Of a DNA stretch of 64,000 nucleotides, positions 9,317-17,896 are shown one piece after another. The notes beneath the pieces were generated by a model. The model was not told where the DNA came from, did no database searches, and saw only the letters and a program-made list of their open reading frames with translations. The translations under genes were made by a program, and so were the position numbers. Source of the DNA: Acidimicrobiaceae bacterium (GTDB lineage Bacteria > Actinomycetota > Acidimicrobiia > Acidimicrobiales > RAAP-2). The stretch spans positions 1-64,000 of the forward strand of contig DAIDKS010000022.1 in the NCBI GenBank assembly GCA_027449885.1. The letters are read 5' to 3'. The stretch's first letter is position 1. Every line of letters begins with the position of its first letter.

Positions 9317-10113
9317 TGGAGACGCCCCTCGAGAGCCGAGCCGGCTGGGCCCGCTGGCAGCGCGCCTGGTGGTACCACGCCATGCAGTACGGGCAGACGT
9401 GGCGTGGATCGGTCGCCGGCACCGTGCTCTTCCCGATCTTCTACCTGGCCGCCATGGGGGTGGGCGTGGGCCACCTCGTCGCCGCCCACACCGGGCTCGT
9501 CCAGGGGCAGACGTACCTGCACTTCATCGCCCCGAGCCTGCTCGTCACGACGGCGATGCAGCTCGGCGAGGGCGAGTCGCTGTGGCCCGTGCTCGCCGCG
9601 GTGAAGTGGGTCCGGACCTACCACGCGGCCGTCTCGACCCCCCTCGAGCCCGAGGACGTCCTCGTCGGCAAGCTGACCTGGGTCGCCACGCGCTCCCTCG
9701 CGGGCGGGATCGTCTACACCGTCGTCATCGGAGCCTTCGGGGCCCTGCACTCGTGGTGGGCCCTGACCCTCCCCCTGCTCTCGGTCCTCACCACGCTCGC
9801 CTTCGCCGGCCCCCTCGTCGCCTACGCCACGACGGCCGAGTCCGACGCCTCCTTTTCGACCCTCTACCGCTTCGCGTTCGTCCCGATGTTCCTCTTCTCG
9901 GCGACCTTCTTCCCCGTCGCCTCCTACCCGGGATACCTCCGGCCACTGGTGCAGCTCGTCCCCCTGTACCACGCCGTCGCCCTCGGCCGCGCGGCCGCCG
10001 TGGGCTCCGGGGCCCCGGCCGCTCTCGCCGCGCACCTCCTCGTCCTCGTCGCGCTCACGGTGGCGGGCGTCCTCGTCGGCCGGCGCACCATCCGCCGGCG
10101 GCTGGTGGACTGA
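9316..10113 (+). CDS. ABC-2 type permease (NodJ-like), first subunit
   Basis: 265 residues with about six membrane helices, including PIFYLAAMGVGVGHLV near the start and the conserved ABC-2 segment FLFSATFFPVASYP near residue 195. It starts within the stop of the ATPase gene (TGATG). It shares the FLFSATFFP motif with the next gene, so the two permeases are paralogues that probably form a heterodimeric channel with the ATPase dimer. Confidence 0.88.
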   Translation: METPLESRAGWARWQRAWWYHAMQYGQTWRGSVAGTVLFPIFYLAAMGVGVGHLVAAHTGLVQGQTYLHFIAPSLLVTTAMQLGEGESLWPVLAAVKWVRTYHAAVSTPLEPEDVLVGKLTWVATRSLAGGIVYTVVIGAFGALHSWWALTLPLLSVLTTLAFAGPLVAYATTAESDASFSTLYRFAFVPMFLFSATFFPVASYPGYLRPLVQLVPLYHAVALGRAAAVGSGAPAALAAHLLVLVALTVAGVLVGRRTIRRRLVD

Positions 10114-10901
10114 TGCTGACGCGCGTCCTTCCCTCGTTCGGATCGCGCCGCTCCTGGCGAGTCTTCGAGCGCAACTTCATGGTCTACCGGACCCAGTGGC
10201 TCATGCTGGTGTCCGGCTTCTTCGAGCCGCTCTTCTACCTCCTCTCCATCGGCATCGGGCTCAATCGCCTCGTCGGCACGATCGACGTGGGCGGTCGACC
10301 CATCTCGTACGCGGCCTTCGTCGCCCCGGGGATGCTGGCCACCTCGATGATGAACGGGGCGGTCATCGACTCGATCTTCAACACCTTCTTCCGACTGCGG
10401 ATCTCCCACGCCTACGACGCGGTCCTCTCGACACCCCTCGACGTCACGGACGTGGCCCTCGGCGAGGTGTGGTGGGCCCTGGCCCGCGCGGCCGTCTACT
10501 CGGCGTCGTTCCTCGTCTGCATGACCCTGCTCGGCGACACCGTGAGCGCGTGGGTGATCCTCTGCTGGCCGGCCGCCCTCGTCGTGAGCCTGGCCTTCAG
10601 CTCGCTGGGACTGGCCGCGACCACCTACATCCGGTCCTGGCAGGACTTCGACCTCGTCTCGCTCGTCCAGCTGCCGATCTTCCTCTTCTCGGCGACGTTC
10701 TTCCCCATCAGCGTCTACCCCCGCTGGCTCGGCGCCCTGGTCGCCGCCTCGCCCCTCTACCAGGCGGCGACCCTGATGCGGGGCCTCGGCCTCGGCCAGT
10801 TCTCCTGGGTGATGATCCCCCGACTCGCCTACCTCGTCGCCCTCGGCGCCGTCGGGCTCACGATCGCGGCCCGTCGCTTCCGCCGAATCCTCGTCCCGTA
10901 G
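10113..10901 (+). CDS. ABC-2 type permease (NodJ-like), second subunit
   Basis: 262 residues, about six membrane helices, with FEPLFYLLSIGIGLNRLV near residue 38 and IFLFSATFFPISVYP near 190. The ATG overlaps the preceding TGA by one base. It completes the ATPase-permease-permease operon. Its TAG stop directly abuts the stop of the convergent methyltransferase at 10902, leaving no room for a terminator. Confidence 0.88.
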   Translation: MLTRVLPSFGSRRSWRVFERNFMVYRTQWLMLVSGFFEPLFYLLSIGIGLNRLVGTIDVGGRPISYAAFVAPGMLATSMMNGAVIDSIFNTFFRLRISHAYDAVLSTPLDVTDVALGEVWWALARAAVYSASFLVCMTLLGDTVSAWVILCWPAALVVSLAFSSLGLAATTYIRSWQDFDLVSLVQLPIFLFSATFFPISVYPRWLGALVAASPLYQAATLMRGLGLGQFSWVMIPRLAYLVALGAVGLTIAARRFRRILVP

Positions 10902-11726
10902 TCAGGCCGCCGGTCGGCGAGCGACCAGCGTGACGAGGACCGGCAGCGGCGGGGCGGCGGGACCGCCGAGTCGGAGCCGGAACCGCCCGTCGCCCTCCCT
11001 CGCGCCGCCGACCTCGAGCGGGTTGTAGGGCGCCGAGAGGTGCTCCTCCAGGTGCTCGACGACGAGGCCGGCGCCGGTGGCGCTCGTCACCACCTCGCCG
11101 AGGGAGTGTGCGAACTGGACGGTCTCGCCGACCGCGCCCGTGGTCACTCCGGCGTACGAGCCCGACTCGGAGAACCGGTGCGGACCATCGAAGGCGTAGG
11201 GGAAGTCGAGGACCGGCGGCTCGACGGACGCGAACATCGTGAGGAGCGGATGGATCTCGACCAGTGCGAGTGCGCCCCCGGGACGCAGCACTCGCGCGAC
11301 GCCACCCATCCAGGCGTCGAGGTCGTCGATCCAGGCGAGCACCCCGATCGTCGCGTAGACGAGGTCCGCCGTGGCGTCGAGGGTGGGGGGCAGGTCGCGG
11401 GCGTCGGCGAGGACGGTCGCCAGCGGCACGCCACAGCGCTCCGCCAGCTCCCGCGCCCTCCGCAGCGCCGTCGGTGAGAAGTCGACGGCCGTGACCCGCG
11501 CGCCGTCGCGCGCGAGCGCCACGGCGTCGCCGCCCAAGTGGCACTGGAGGTGCACGACGTCGCGTCCGCGGACCCCCCGACCCCGCGTCGCGACCTCGAT
11601 CGCCCGACGCTCCTCGTCGCCGCGCGGATCAGCGCCCGCGACGATGGCGTCGAGGTCGTAGTAGTGGTCGCCGCCCCGTCCGTGACGGTCGGCGAGTCGC
11701 TCCCAGTGGACCCAGTTCGGGTCCAC
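10902..11726 (-). CDS. Class I SAM-dependent methyltransferase
   Basis: 274 residues. A Rossmann methyltransferase core runs from about 40 to 165: motif I region VVHLQCHLGGDA (the usual GxGxG is replaced by QCHLGGD, as in many actinobacterial members), acidic loop VTAVDFSPTAL, and the post-core VLRPGGALALVE. The N-terminal YYDLDAIVAG element occurs in this subgroup. Substrate unknown. The GTG start lies 2 nt after the stop of the OsmC gene, so the pair is probably cotranscribed. Confidence 0.82.
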   Translation of the reverse strand: MDPNWVHWERLADRHGRGGDHYYDLDAIVAGADPRGDEERRAIEVATRGRGVRGRDVVHLQCHLGGDAVALARDGARVTAVDFSPTALRRARELAERCGVPLATVLADARDLPPTLDATADLVYATIGVLAWIDDLDAWMGGVARVLRPGGALALVEIHPLLTMFASVEPPVLDFPYAFDGPHRFSESGSYAGVTTGAVGETVQFAHSLGEVVTSATGAGLVVEHLEEHLSAPYNPLEVGGAREGDGRFRLRLGGPAAPPLPVLVTLVARRPAA

Positions 11727-11728
11727 TC

Positions 11729-12148
11729 CTAGGCCAGGTGCAGCGTGATGGGCACCGCGCGCAGGGCCTGCGAGACGGGGCAGTTCTCCTTCGCCCCCTC
11801 CGCCGCCGCGGCGAAGCCCGCGGCGTCGAGACCGGGCACGTCGCCCGCGACCGTGATCCGAATCCCGGTGATGCCCTGACCGGGCTGGAAGTCGACCTCC
11901 ACCGAGGTGTCGAGGGCCGCCGCCGGCGTGCCGCCCTTCGCGAGGGCGCTCGACAGGGCCATCGAGAAGCAGGCGGCGTGGGCCGCGGCGATCAGCTCCT
12001 CGGGACTGGTGCGTCCCTCGGGCGCCTCGGCCCGGCTCGCCCAGGTCACGTCGAAGGTGCCCACGCCGCTCGAGGCCAGGCTGACGTGCCCCGCTCCCTC
12101 GAGCAGGGAGCCCTCCCAGTGAGCGACTGCGTTACGGGTCGTGGCCAT
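11729..12148 (-). CDS. OsmC/Ohr-family hydroperoxide-detoxifying protein
   Basis: 139 residues, normal length for OsmC. The two redox cysteines are present: AAHAACFSMALS (about 65) and KENCPVSQAL (about 125). Members reduce organic hydroperoxides in the cytoplasm as dimers. A GAGGAAC site precedes the ATG at 12148. It heads a two-gene minus-strand unit with the methyltransferase. Confidence 0.9.
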   Translation of the reverse strand: MATTRNAVAHWEGSLLEGAGHVSLASSGVGTFDVTWASRAEAPEGRTSPEELIAAAHAACFSMALSSALAKGGTPAAALDTSVEVDFQPGQGITGIRITVAGDVPGLDAAGFAAAAEGAKENCPVSQALRAVPITLHLA

Positions 12149-12214
12149 GGTTCCTCCTCGCGATCGCCCGAGCGGGACGTCATCCAGTGCGAGCGTAGCG
12201 GCGGGTCGCGGAGC

Positions 12215-13153
12215 TCAGCGGGCCGACATCGTGACGAAGTCGCGCGAGTAGGTCGGCTGGAAGAAGCGCGCCGGGGTCTGGACCATGGTGGGCAGGAGGT
12301 CGGTGCCGTTCGACGGGGCGGCGACGCCGGTCGGTTGAGCCGGTCGGTAGGTGGCGAAGACCGGCCAGAGGGGGTTCATGTCGAGCACCATCGCGCGCAC
12401 GGCGCCCGCGCGCACCAGGAGGTCGGCGAGGTCCACGATGTTCATCGGACCCGACACGTAGACCAGCGCCCCGCTGCGGGTGATCCCGAGCCCGGAACGG
12501 GGCGTGTCCACGACCCCGTTGAGGGCGAGTCCCCACGTCAGCACGTCGTTCGGGTGCAGCCCGGGGACGACGTGTCCGCCGTCGACGAGCAGCCGCAGGT
12601 TCTGGCGGACCGCGACGACGTTGGGACCCATCCCCACGTCGCGCCCCCACTGGCCCACGGTGGCCGACCCGTCGCGGTAGATGACGAGCGAGGCGGCGCC
12701 CGCGACGAGTGGGGCGACCAGGCGACCCTCGCTGAGGTAGCCCCCGTGGGAGACGGGCAGGAGGAAGCCGCCGGCGAAGGCCGCGACCAGGGTGCGCGCG
12801 GCCGACGGGGAGATCGGGGCGGTGTAGTGCCACCCGACGCCACCCGGACTGAGGCTGCCCGAGTAGAGACGGGCGTTCAGCAGTCGGGTGTCCATCCAGG
12901 CGACGCCCGCGACGACCGCGGGCTGGTCCGGCAGGTGCAGCGTCGTCGTGTAGACGGCCGGCACGCCCCGGACGAGTCGACCCGCGGGTCGCCACACCCC
13001 CTCGCCCGCGTAGCGGGGGGCGCCCCCGAAGGGCGTGAGGTTCGCGGGGTGGACGAGGGGTGCGACGGGACGGCTCGCCGCCTCGACGGTGGCGGCGGGG
13101 AGCAGGGTGACGACCGCCGCGACGGCGGCCGCGACGGTACGGCGGAGGGGCAC
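12215..13153 (-). CDS. Exported protein, divergent NAGPA-like (phosphodiester glycosidase) fold
   Basis: 312 residues with an N-terminal signal peptide (PLRRTV, hydrophobic AAAVAAVVTLLPAA, cleavage near AEA). The rest follows the plan of the phosphodiester glycosidase family: an AFAGGFL segment where AFNGGFF is usual, NLRLLVDGG, GITRSGALVYVSG and a terminal GAVRAMVLDMN where the family has a GGG-type motif. Because those glycine-rich motifs are altered, catalytic activity is doubtful. Start is GTG at 13153, 6 nt after a -10 element and without a ribosome binding site. Assignment rests on pattern recall, not on a search. Confidence 0.6.
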   Translation of the reverse strand: MPLRRTVAAAVAAVVTLLPAATVEAASRPVAPLVHPANLTPFGGAPRYAGEGVWRPAGRLVRGVPAVYTTTLHLPDQPAVVAGVAWMDTRLLNARLYSGSLSPGGVGWHYTAPISPSAARTLVAAFAGGFLLPVSHGGYLSEGRLVAPLVAGAASLVIYRDGSATVGQWGRDVGMGPNVVAVRQNLRLLVDGGHVVPGLHPNDVLTWGLALNGVVDTPRSGLGITRSGALVYVSGPMNIVDLADLLVRAGAVRAMVLDMNPLWPVFATYRPAQPTGVAAPSNGTDLLPTMVQTPARFFQPTYSRDFVTMSAR

Positions 13154-13159
13154 CGCACC

Positions 13160-13165
13160 ACGCTA
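13160..13165 (-). promoter_or_regulatory. -10 element, leaderless promoter for the exported NAGPA-like gene
   Basis: TAGCGT on the minus strand ends 6 nt before the GTG start at 13153. No Shine-Dalgarno sequence fits between. Confidence 0.5.
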
Positions 13166-13216
13166 CGGCCCGCCCCCGCGGGGGGTGTCGGCGGACCGTC
13201 AGCGCCGAATAATTGT

Positions 13217-13261
13217 CGGCCGTGACGAGCGCGTGGAGTTTCTCCCGGCGGCCGTGACGAG
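13217..13261 (+). promoter_or_regulatory. Pair of 13-bp direct repeats upstream of the kdp operon
   Basis: CGGCCGTGACGAG occurs at 13217-13229 and again at 13249-13261, 32 bp apart start to start, about three helical turns. It lies 38 bp before the likely kdp -10 element (13299). The placement is that of an activator site; KdpE, encoded at the end of the operon, is the obvious candidate. Binding is inferred. Confidence 0.5.
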
Positions 13262-13298
13262 AACGCAAAAGCCGCCCCCCGCCGGGGTCGGTCCTTCC

Positions 13299-13304
13299 TA
13301 ACGT
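13299..13304 (+). promoter_or_regulatory. Candidate -10 element of the kdp operon
   Basis: TAACGT stands 19 nt before the first GTG of the operon, with an AAGGAGGA ribosome binding site (13313-13320) between them. Confidence 0.4.
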
Positions 13305-13323
13305 CGCCCTCGAAGGAGGAATC

Positions 13324-13446
13324 GTGCTCGACATCTGGTACCTGGCGGGGACCCTGGCCTTCGTCGGATTGATGGAGCTCTTCGCCCGCGGCTGCGAGCG
13401 AGTGATCGACTCCGCGGACGCTCCGGACGACGGACGGTCCCGGTGA
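13324..13446 (+). CDS. Small single-pass membrane protein at the head of kdp
   Basis: 40 residues: a single hydrophobic helix (LDIWYLAGTLAFVGLMELF) followed by ARGCERV and a polar acidic tail. GTG start follows AAGGAGGA at 4 nt spacing, one of the strongest ribosome sites in the window. Its TGA overlaps the GTG of kdpF (GGTGA), so translation is coupled. Small membrane proteins of this type, with an RGCERL-like motif, precede kdpF in other actinobacteria from memory; no function is known to me. A role in assembly or stability of the KdpFABC complex is a guess. Confidence 0.7.
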   Translation: MLDIWYLAGTLAFVGLMELFARGCERVIDSADAPDDGRSR

Positions 13447-13532
13447 GCGCCGACAACGTCATCGCGCTGGTCGTCGCGCTGGCCGTCGCCGCCTTCCTCG
13501 TGGTCGCCCTGCTCTTCCCCGAGAGGTTCTGA
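13443..13532 (+). CDS. kdpF: KdpF, small subunit of the potassium-transporting ATPase
   Basis: 29 residues, one membrane helix, ending in the characteristic LFPERF. KdpF stabilises the KdpABC complex in the membrane. It starts with GTG inside the stop of the preceding small gene and its TGA overlaps the ATG of kdpA by one base. Confidence 0.85.
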   Translation: MSADNVIALVVALAVAAFLVVALLFPERF

Positions 13533-15244
13533 TGACGACCAACGACCTCGTTCACTTCCTCGTGCTCGTCGCGGCTCTCGCGCTCACCGTCCCGCTGCTC
13601 GGCCGGTACATGGCCCGCGTCTACGAGGGGACGCCCCAGTGGATCGACCGCCTCGCGCTCCCCCTCGAACGGGTCGTCTATCGGCTGACCGGAGTCGACG
13701 AGTCCGCCGAGCAGACCTGGCGCGGCTACGCGACCGGGGTCCTCGCCTTCTCCGGGATCTCGATCGTCGTCCTCTACGCGATCGAGCGACTGCAGGGCCA
13801 CCTCCCCCTCAACCCGGGCCACGTGCCGGGCGTGCTCGCCCCCCTCAGCTGGAACACCGCCGTGTCGTTCGTCACCAACACGAACTGGCAGAACTACAGC
13901 GGCGAGACGACCATGTCGCTGCTCACCCAGATGGTCGGACTCACCGTCCAGAACTTCGTGTCCGCCGCCGTGGGGATCTCCGTGGCCGTGGCGCTCATCC
14001 GGGGCCTCGCCCGCGCGCGCACCCGGACCCTCGGCAACTTCTGGGTCGACCTCACCCGCACCGTCACGCGCGTCCTGCTCCCCCTCGCCGCGGTGGCCGC
14101 GGTCATCCTCGCCCTCAACGGCGTCATCCAGGATCTCGGCGCGCCCACCGTGATCCACACCCTGTCCGGTGCCCACCAGACCCTCCCGAGTGGCGCCGTC
14201 GCCACGCAGGAGGCCATCAAGGAGCTGGGGACGAACGGCGGGGGACCCTTCAACGCCAACTCGGCCCACCCCTTCGAGAACCCGACCGCGTTCACCAACC
14301 TCTTCGAGACGTGGCTGCTCCTGGTGATCCCCTTCGCCCTCGCCTGGACCTTCGGCGCGATGGTCCGCAACCGCCGTCAGGGCCTCGCGATCCTCGCGGC
14401 CATGACCATCCTCTGGGCCGGCTCCGCCCTGAGCGCGATGGCTCTCGAGGCGCACGGGAACCCGCTCCTGGGTCCCGGCGTCACCCAGCGAGCGTCGGCC
14501 ACCGTGGTGGGGGGCAACCTCACCGGCAAGGAGCTCCGCTTCGGGGCGGCGCCGTCGGCGCTCTTCAACGCGTCGGCGACCGCGACCTCGACGGGCTCGA
14601 CCGATTCGACCAGCGACAGCTACACGTCCCTCGGGGGTGGCGTCCTGCTCGTCAACATGATGCTCGGCGAGGTCAGCCCGGGCGGCGTCGGCTCGGGCCT
14701 CTACGGGATGCTCATCCTGGCGATGCTCTCCGTGTTCATCGCCGGCCTGATGGTCGGTCGCACGCCGGAGTACCTCGGCAAGAAGGTGCAGGCCGCCGAG
14801 ATGAAGCTGGTGGCCGTCTACATCCTGCTGGTGCCCTTCGTGGCCCTGGTGGCCACGGCGCTCGCGCTCTCCCTGCCGTCGGCTCGGGCCGCGTTGACGA
14901 ACCACGGCGCTCACGGTCTGACCGAGATGCTCTACGCGTTCGTGTCCACCAGCAACAACAACGGCTCCGCCTTCGCGGGGCTGAACGGCAACACCACGTT
15001 CCTCAACACGCTCCTCGGCGTCTGCATGCTCCTGGGCCGCTTCGGCCTCATCGTCCCGACGCTCGCGATCGCGGGCTCCCTCGGCCGCAAGGGACGGGTC
15101 CCCGACAGCGCCGGCACCCTGCCGACCGACACCCCGCTCTTCGCGACGCTCCTCGTCGGCGTCACCGTCATCGTCGTCGGTCTGACGTACTTCCCCGTCC
15201 TCACGCTCGGCCCACTGGTCGAGCACCTCGTCACGCACGCCTAG
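13532..15244 (+). CDS. kdpA: KdpA, potassium-binding channel subunit
   Basis: 570 residues, close to the usual ~560. Ten or so membrane helices and the repeated selectivity-filter loops of the SKT superfamily are visible, e.g. [10 protein letters not shown] (about 112), [15 protein letters not shown] (about 232) and [12 protein letters not shown] (about 473). It passes K+ to KdpB for high-affinity uptake under potassium limitation. Translationally coupled to kdpF; kdpB follows after an AGGAGG site. Confidence 0.96.
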   Translation: MTTNDLVHFLVLVAALALTVPLLGRYMARVYEGTPQWIDRLALPLERVVYRLTGVDESAEQTWRGYATGVLAFSGISIVVLYAIERLQGHLPLNPGHVPGVLAPLSWNTAVSFVTNTNWQNYSGETTMSLLTQMVGLTVQNFVSAAVGISVAVALIRGLARARTRTLGNFWVDLTRTVTRVLLPLAAVAAVILALNGVIQDLGAPTVIHTLSGAHQTLPSGAVATQEAIKELGTNGGGPFNANSAHPFENPTAFTNLFETWLLLVIPFALAWTFGAMVRNRRQGLAILAAMTILWAGSALSAMALEAHGNPLLGPGVTQRASATVVGGNLTGKELRFGAAPSALFNASATATSTGSTDSTSDSYTSLGGGVLLVNMMLGEVSPGGVGSGLYGMLILAMLSVFIAGLMVGRTPEYLGKKVQAAEMKLVAVYILLVPFVALVATALALSLPSARAALTNHGAHGLTEMLYAFVSTSNNNGSAFAGLNGNTTFLNTLLGVCMLLGRFGLIVPTLAIAGSLGRKGRVPDSAGTLPTDTPLFATLLVGVTVIVVGLTYFPVLTLGPLVEHLVTHA

Positions 15245-15252
15245 GAGGAGTC

Positions 15253-17298
15253 GTGTCCCCACTCGCCACACCCCGGGTCGCCGGGCTCTCGGTCGACGGC
15301 GATCAGGTGCGACGCGCCCTGCGCGACGCCGTGGTCAAGCTCCACCCGCGCACGCTCGTCGCGAACCCGATCATGTTCATCGTCGAGGTGACCAGCGTCC
15401 TCGCCGGCGTCTTCTGGATCAAGGGCGCCGCGACGAGCTCGGTGGCCACCAACGTCTTCGCCGGGGCGACCGTGGCCTGGCTGGTGGTGACCGTCCTCTT
15501 CGCCAACTTCGCCGAGGCCATCGCCGAGGGGCGGGGGAAGGCGCAGGCCGACGCCCTACGGCGCACTCGCGCCGACACCGTCGCCCGGGTCCACCGCGAC
15601 GGCGCGGTACTCTCCCTGCCGTCGTCCGACCTACGCGTCGGCGACCTGTGCGAGGTCGTGGCCGGTGAGGTGATCCCGGGTGACGGGGAGATCGTCGAGG
15701 GCATCGCCACCGTCGACGAGTCGGCGATCACCGGTGAGTCGGCCCCGGTGATCCGCGAGTCGGGAGGCGACCGGTCAGCGGTGACCGGGGGGACCCGGGT
15801 CCTCTCCGACCGCATCGTGATACGGATCACGGCGAACCCGGGCGAGACCTTCCTCGATCGGATGATCTCCCTCGTCGAGGGGGCCAGCCGACAGAAGACC
15901 CCCAACGAGATCGCCCTCGACATCCTCCTCGCGGGGCTCGCGCTCGTCTTCGTCGTCGTGATCGTCACGCTCCAGCCGATCGCCGGCTACGCCCGCGCAC
16001 CCCAGTCCATCGTCGTCCTGGTCGCCCTCTTCGTCTGCCTCATCCCCACGACCATCGGCGCCCTCCTCAGCGCCATCGGGATCGCCGGCATGGACCGACT
16101 CGTGCAGCGCAACGTCCTCGCCATGTCGGGCCGGGCGGTGGAGGCGGCCGGCGACTGCTCGACGCTGCTGCTCGACAAGACGGGGACCATCACCTTCGGG
16201 AACCGACGGGCCGTCGACCTCATCCCCCTCGGCTCCGCCACGGTCGAGGCTCTCGCCGAGGCCGCCCTGTGGTCGAGCCTGGCGGACGAGACGCCGGAGG
16301 GCCGCTCCATCGTCGAGCTCGTGCGGGCCATCTACGTCATCGACGAGGCGGTGCCGCGCGACGCGACGCTCATCCCCTTCAGCGCCCAGACCCGCATGAG
16401 CGGCGTCGACGTCGCCGGTCGCCAGATCAGGAAGGGCGCGGGCTCCGCCATCGCGAGCTGGGCCACGTCGATCGGCGCCGTCATCCCCCCCGACCTGACC
16501 GCGGTGACCAACCGGATCGGCTCCGAAGGAGGGACGCCACTGGTGGTCGCGGACGCCACCGCCGTGCTCGGCGTCGTGCACCTGAAGGACGTCGTGAAGC
16601 CCGGGATGGCCGAGCGCTTCGCCCAGCTCCGGGCGATGGGGATCCGCACGGTGATGATCACGGGGGACAACCCCCTCACCGCGGCTGCGATCGCCCGCGA
16701 GGCCGGGGTCGACGACTTCCTCGCGGAGGCGACCCCCGAGGACAAGATGAACCTGATCAAGTCGGAACAGGCGGGGGGCCACCTGGTGGCCATGACCGGC
16801 GACGGCACGAACGACGCCCCGGCCCTCGCCCAGGCCGACGTCGGCGTCGCGATGAACTCCGGCACGCAGGCGGCCAAGGAGGCGGGGAACATGGTGGACC
16901 TCGACTCGGACCCGACGAAGCTGATCGACATCGTCGAGATCGGCAAGCAGCTCCTGATCACCCGGGGGTCGCTGACCACCTTCTCCATCACCAACGACAT
17001 CGCGAAGTTCTTCGCCATCGTCCCGGCCATGTTCGCGACGACCTACCCGCAGCTGCGAACCCTGAACGTCATGCGACTGGCCAGTCCGCACTCGGCGATC
17101 CTGTCGGCGGTCATCTTCAACGCCCTGGTCATCGTGGCGCTCATCCCGCTCGCCCTGCGCGGCGTCCGCTTCCGGGCGACGGGGGCGTCGTCCATCCTGC
17201 GTCGCAACCTCCTCGTCTACGGCGTGGGGGGTGCGGTGGTGCCGTTCCTCGGCATCAAGCTCATCGACGTCGTCGTCACGGCACTGGGGGTCCACTGA
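15253..17298 (+). CDS. kdpB: KdpB, P-type ATPase subunit
   Basis: 681 residues, matching the family. Phosphorylation motif [11 protein letters not shown] lies near residue 307; TGES (about 160) and [17 protein letters not shown] (about 515) are intact. It hydrolyses ATP and translocates K+ received from KdpA. GTG start at 15253 is chosen because AGGAGG sits 5 nt upstream; the open frame runs further upstream only as a shadow of kdpA. Its TGA overlaps the ATG of kdpC by one base. Confidence 0.96.
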   Translation: MSPLATPRVAGLSVDGDQVRRALRDAVVKLHPRTLVANPIMFIVEVTSVLAGVFWIKGAATSSVATNVFAGATVAWLVVTVLFANFAEAIAEGRGKAQADALRRTRADTVARVHRDGAVLSLPSSDLRVGDLCEVVAGEVIPGDGEIVEGIATVDESAITGESAPVIRESGGDRSAVTGGTRVLSDRIVIRITANPGETFLDRMISLVEGASRQKTPNEIALDILLAGLALVFVVVIVTLQPIAGYARAPQSIVVLVALFVCLIPTTIGALLSAIGIAGMDRLVQRNVLAMSGRAVEAAGDCSTLLLDKTGTITFGNRRAVDLIPLGSATVEALAEAALWSSLADETPEGRSIVELVRAIYVIDEAVPRDATLIPFSAQTRMSGVDVAGRQIRKGAGSAIASWATSIGAVIPPDLTAVTNRIGSEGGTPLVVADATAVLGVVHLKDVVKPGMAERFAQLRAMGIRTVMITGDNPLTAAAIAREAGVDDFLAEATPEDKMNLIKSEQAGGHLVAMTGDGTNDAPALAQADVGVAMNSGTQAAKEAGNMVDLDSDPTKLIDIVEIGKQLLITRGSLTTFSITNDIAKFFAIVPAMFATTYPQLRTLNVMRLASPHSAILSAVIFNALVIVALIPLALRGVRFRATGASSILRRNLLVYGVGGAVVPFLGIKLIDVVVTALGVH

Positions 17299-17888
17299 TG
17301 CGACGAGTCCTGCGCACCGCCGCGCTCATGCTGCTCGCGATGACGGTCCTCACGGGGCTCGCCTACCCCCTGGTCCTCACCGGCGTCATCGACGCCGCGC
17401 TGCCAGGTCGCGCCCACGGATCCCTCGTGCGCGCCGACGGCCGCGTGGTGGGTTCGGCCCTCATCGCCCAGCCGTTCCTCGGTCCCGGGGGACAACCCCT
17501 CCCCCAGTACTTCCAGCCCCGTCCCTCGGCGGTCCACTACGACGCCATGGCGTCGGGTGGCTCGAACCTCGGGCCCTCCAACCCCGCCCTCCTCGCCGCG
17601 ACCCGCCGACGGGTGGCGGCCTACCGAGCGCTCAACGGGCTCGCCCCCGGGACACCCGTCCCCTCGGACGCGGTGACCACCTCGGGATCGGGTCTCGATC
17701 CCGACATCTCGATCGCGAACGCCGATCTCCAAGCCGCTCGGGTCGCCCGGGCGCGCCACCTCCCACTCGCCACCGTGCGGGGGCTGATCGCCCGGGCGAC
17801 CCAGCCCCGGTGGCTCGGTATCCTGGGCGAGCCGGTGGTCAACGTCCTCGAGCTCAACGTCTCGCTGGACCGCCTGACGCGCCGCTAG
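17298..17888 (+). CDS. kdpC: KdpC, accessory subunit
   Basis: 196 residues with one N-terminal membrane helix (LMLLAMTVLTGLAYPLVLTG) and a periplasmic-side domain containing the family motifs YFQPRPSA, SGGSNLGPSNP and SGLDPDIS. KdpC holds KdpA and KdpB together and influences nucleotide affinity. Coupled to kdpB by a one-base overlap; kdpD follows 8 nt later. Confidence 0.96.
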   Translation: MRRVLRTAALMLLAMTVLTGLAYPLVLTGVIDAALPGRAHGSLVRADGRVVGSALIAQPFLGPGGQPLPQYFQPRPSAVHYDAMASGGSNLGPSNPALLAATRRRVAAYRALNGLAPGTPVPSDAVTTSGSGLDPDISIANADLQAARVARARHLPLATVRGLIARATQPRWLGILGEPVVNVLELNVSLDRLTRR

Positions 17889-17896
17889 GAGGCCGG

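Noticed and set aside
13639-15252. N-terminal extension of kdpB through kdpA
   Set aside because: The extra 538 residues are kdpA read in another frame; GTG 15253 has AGGAGG and the family length.
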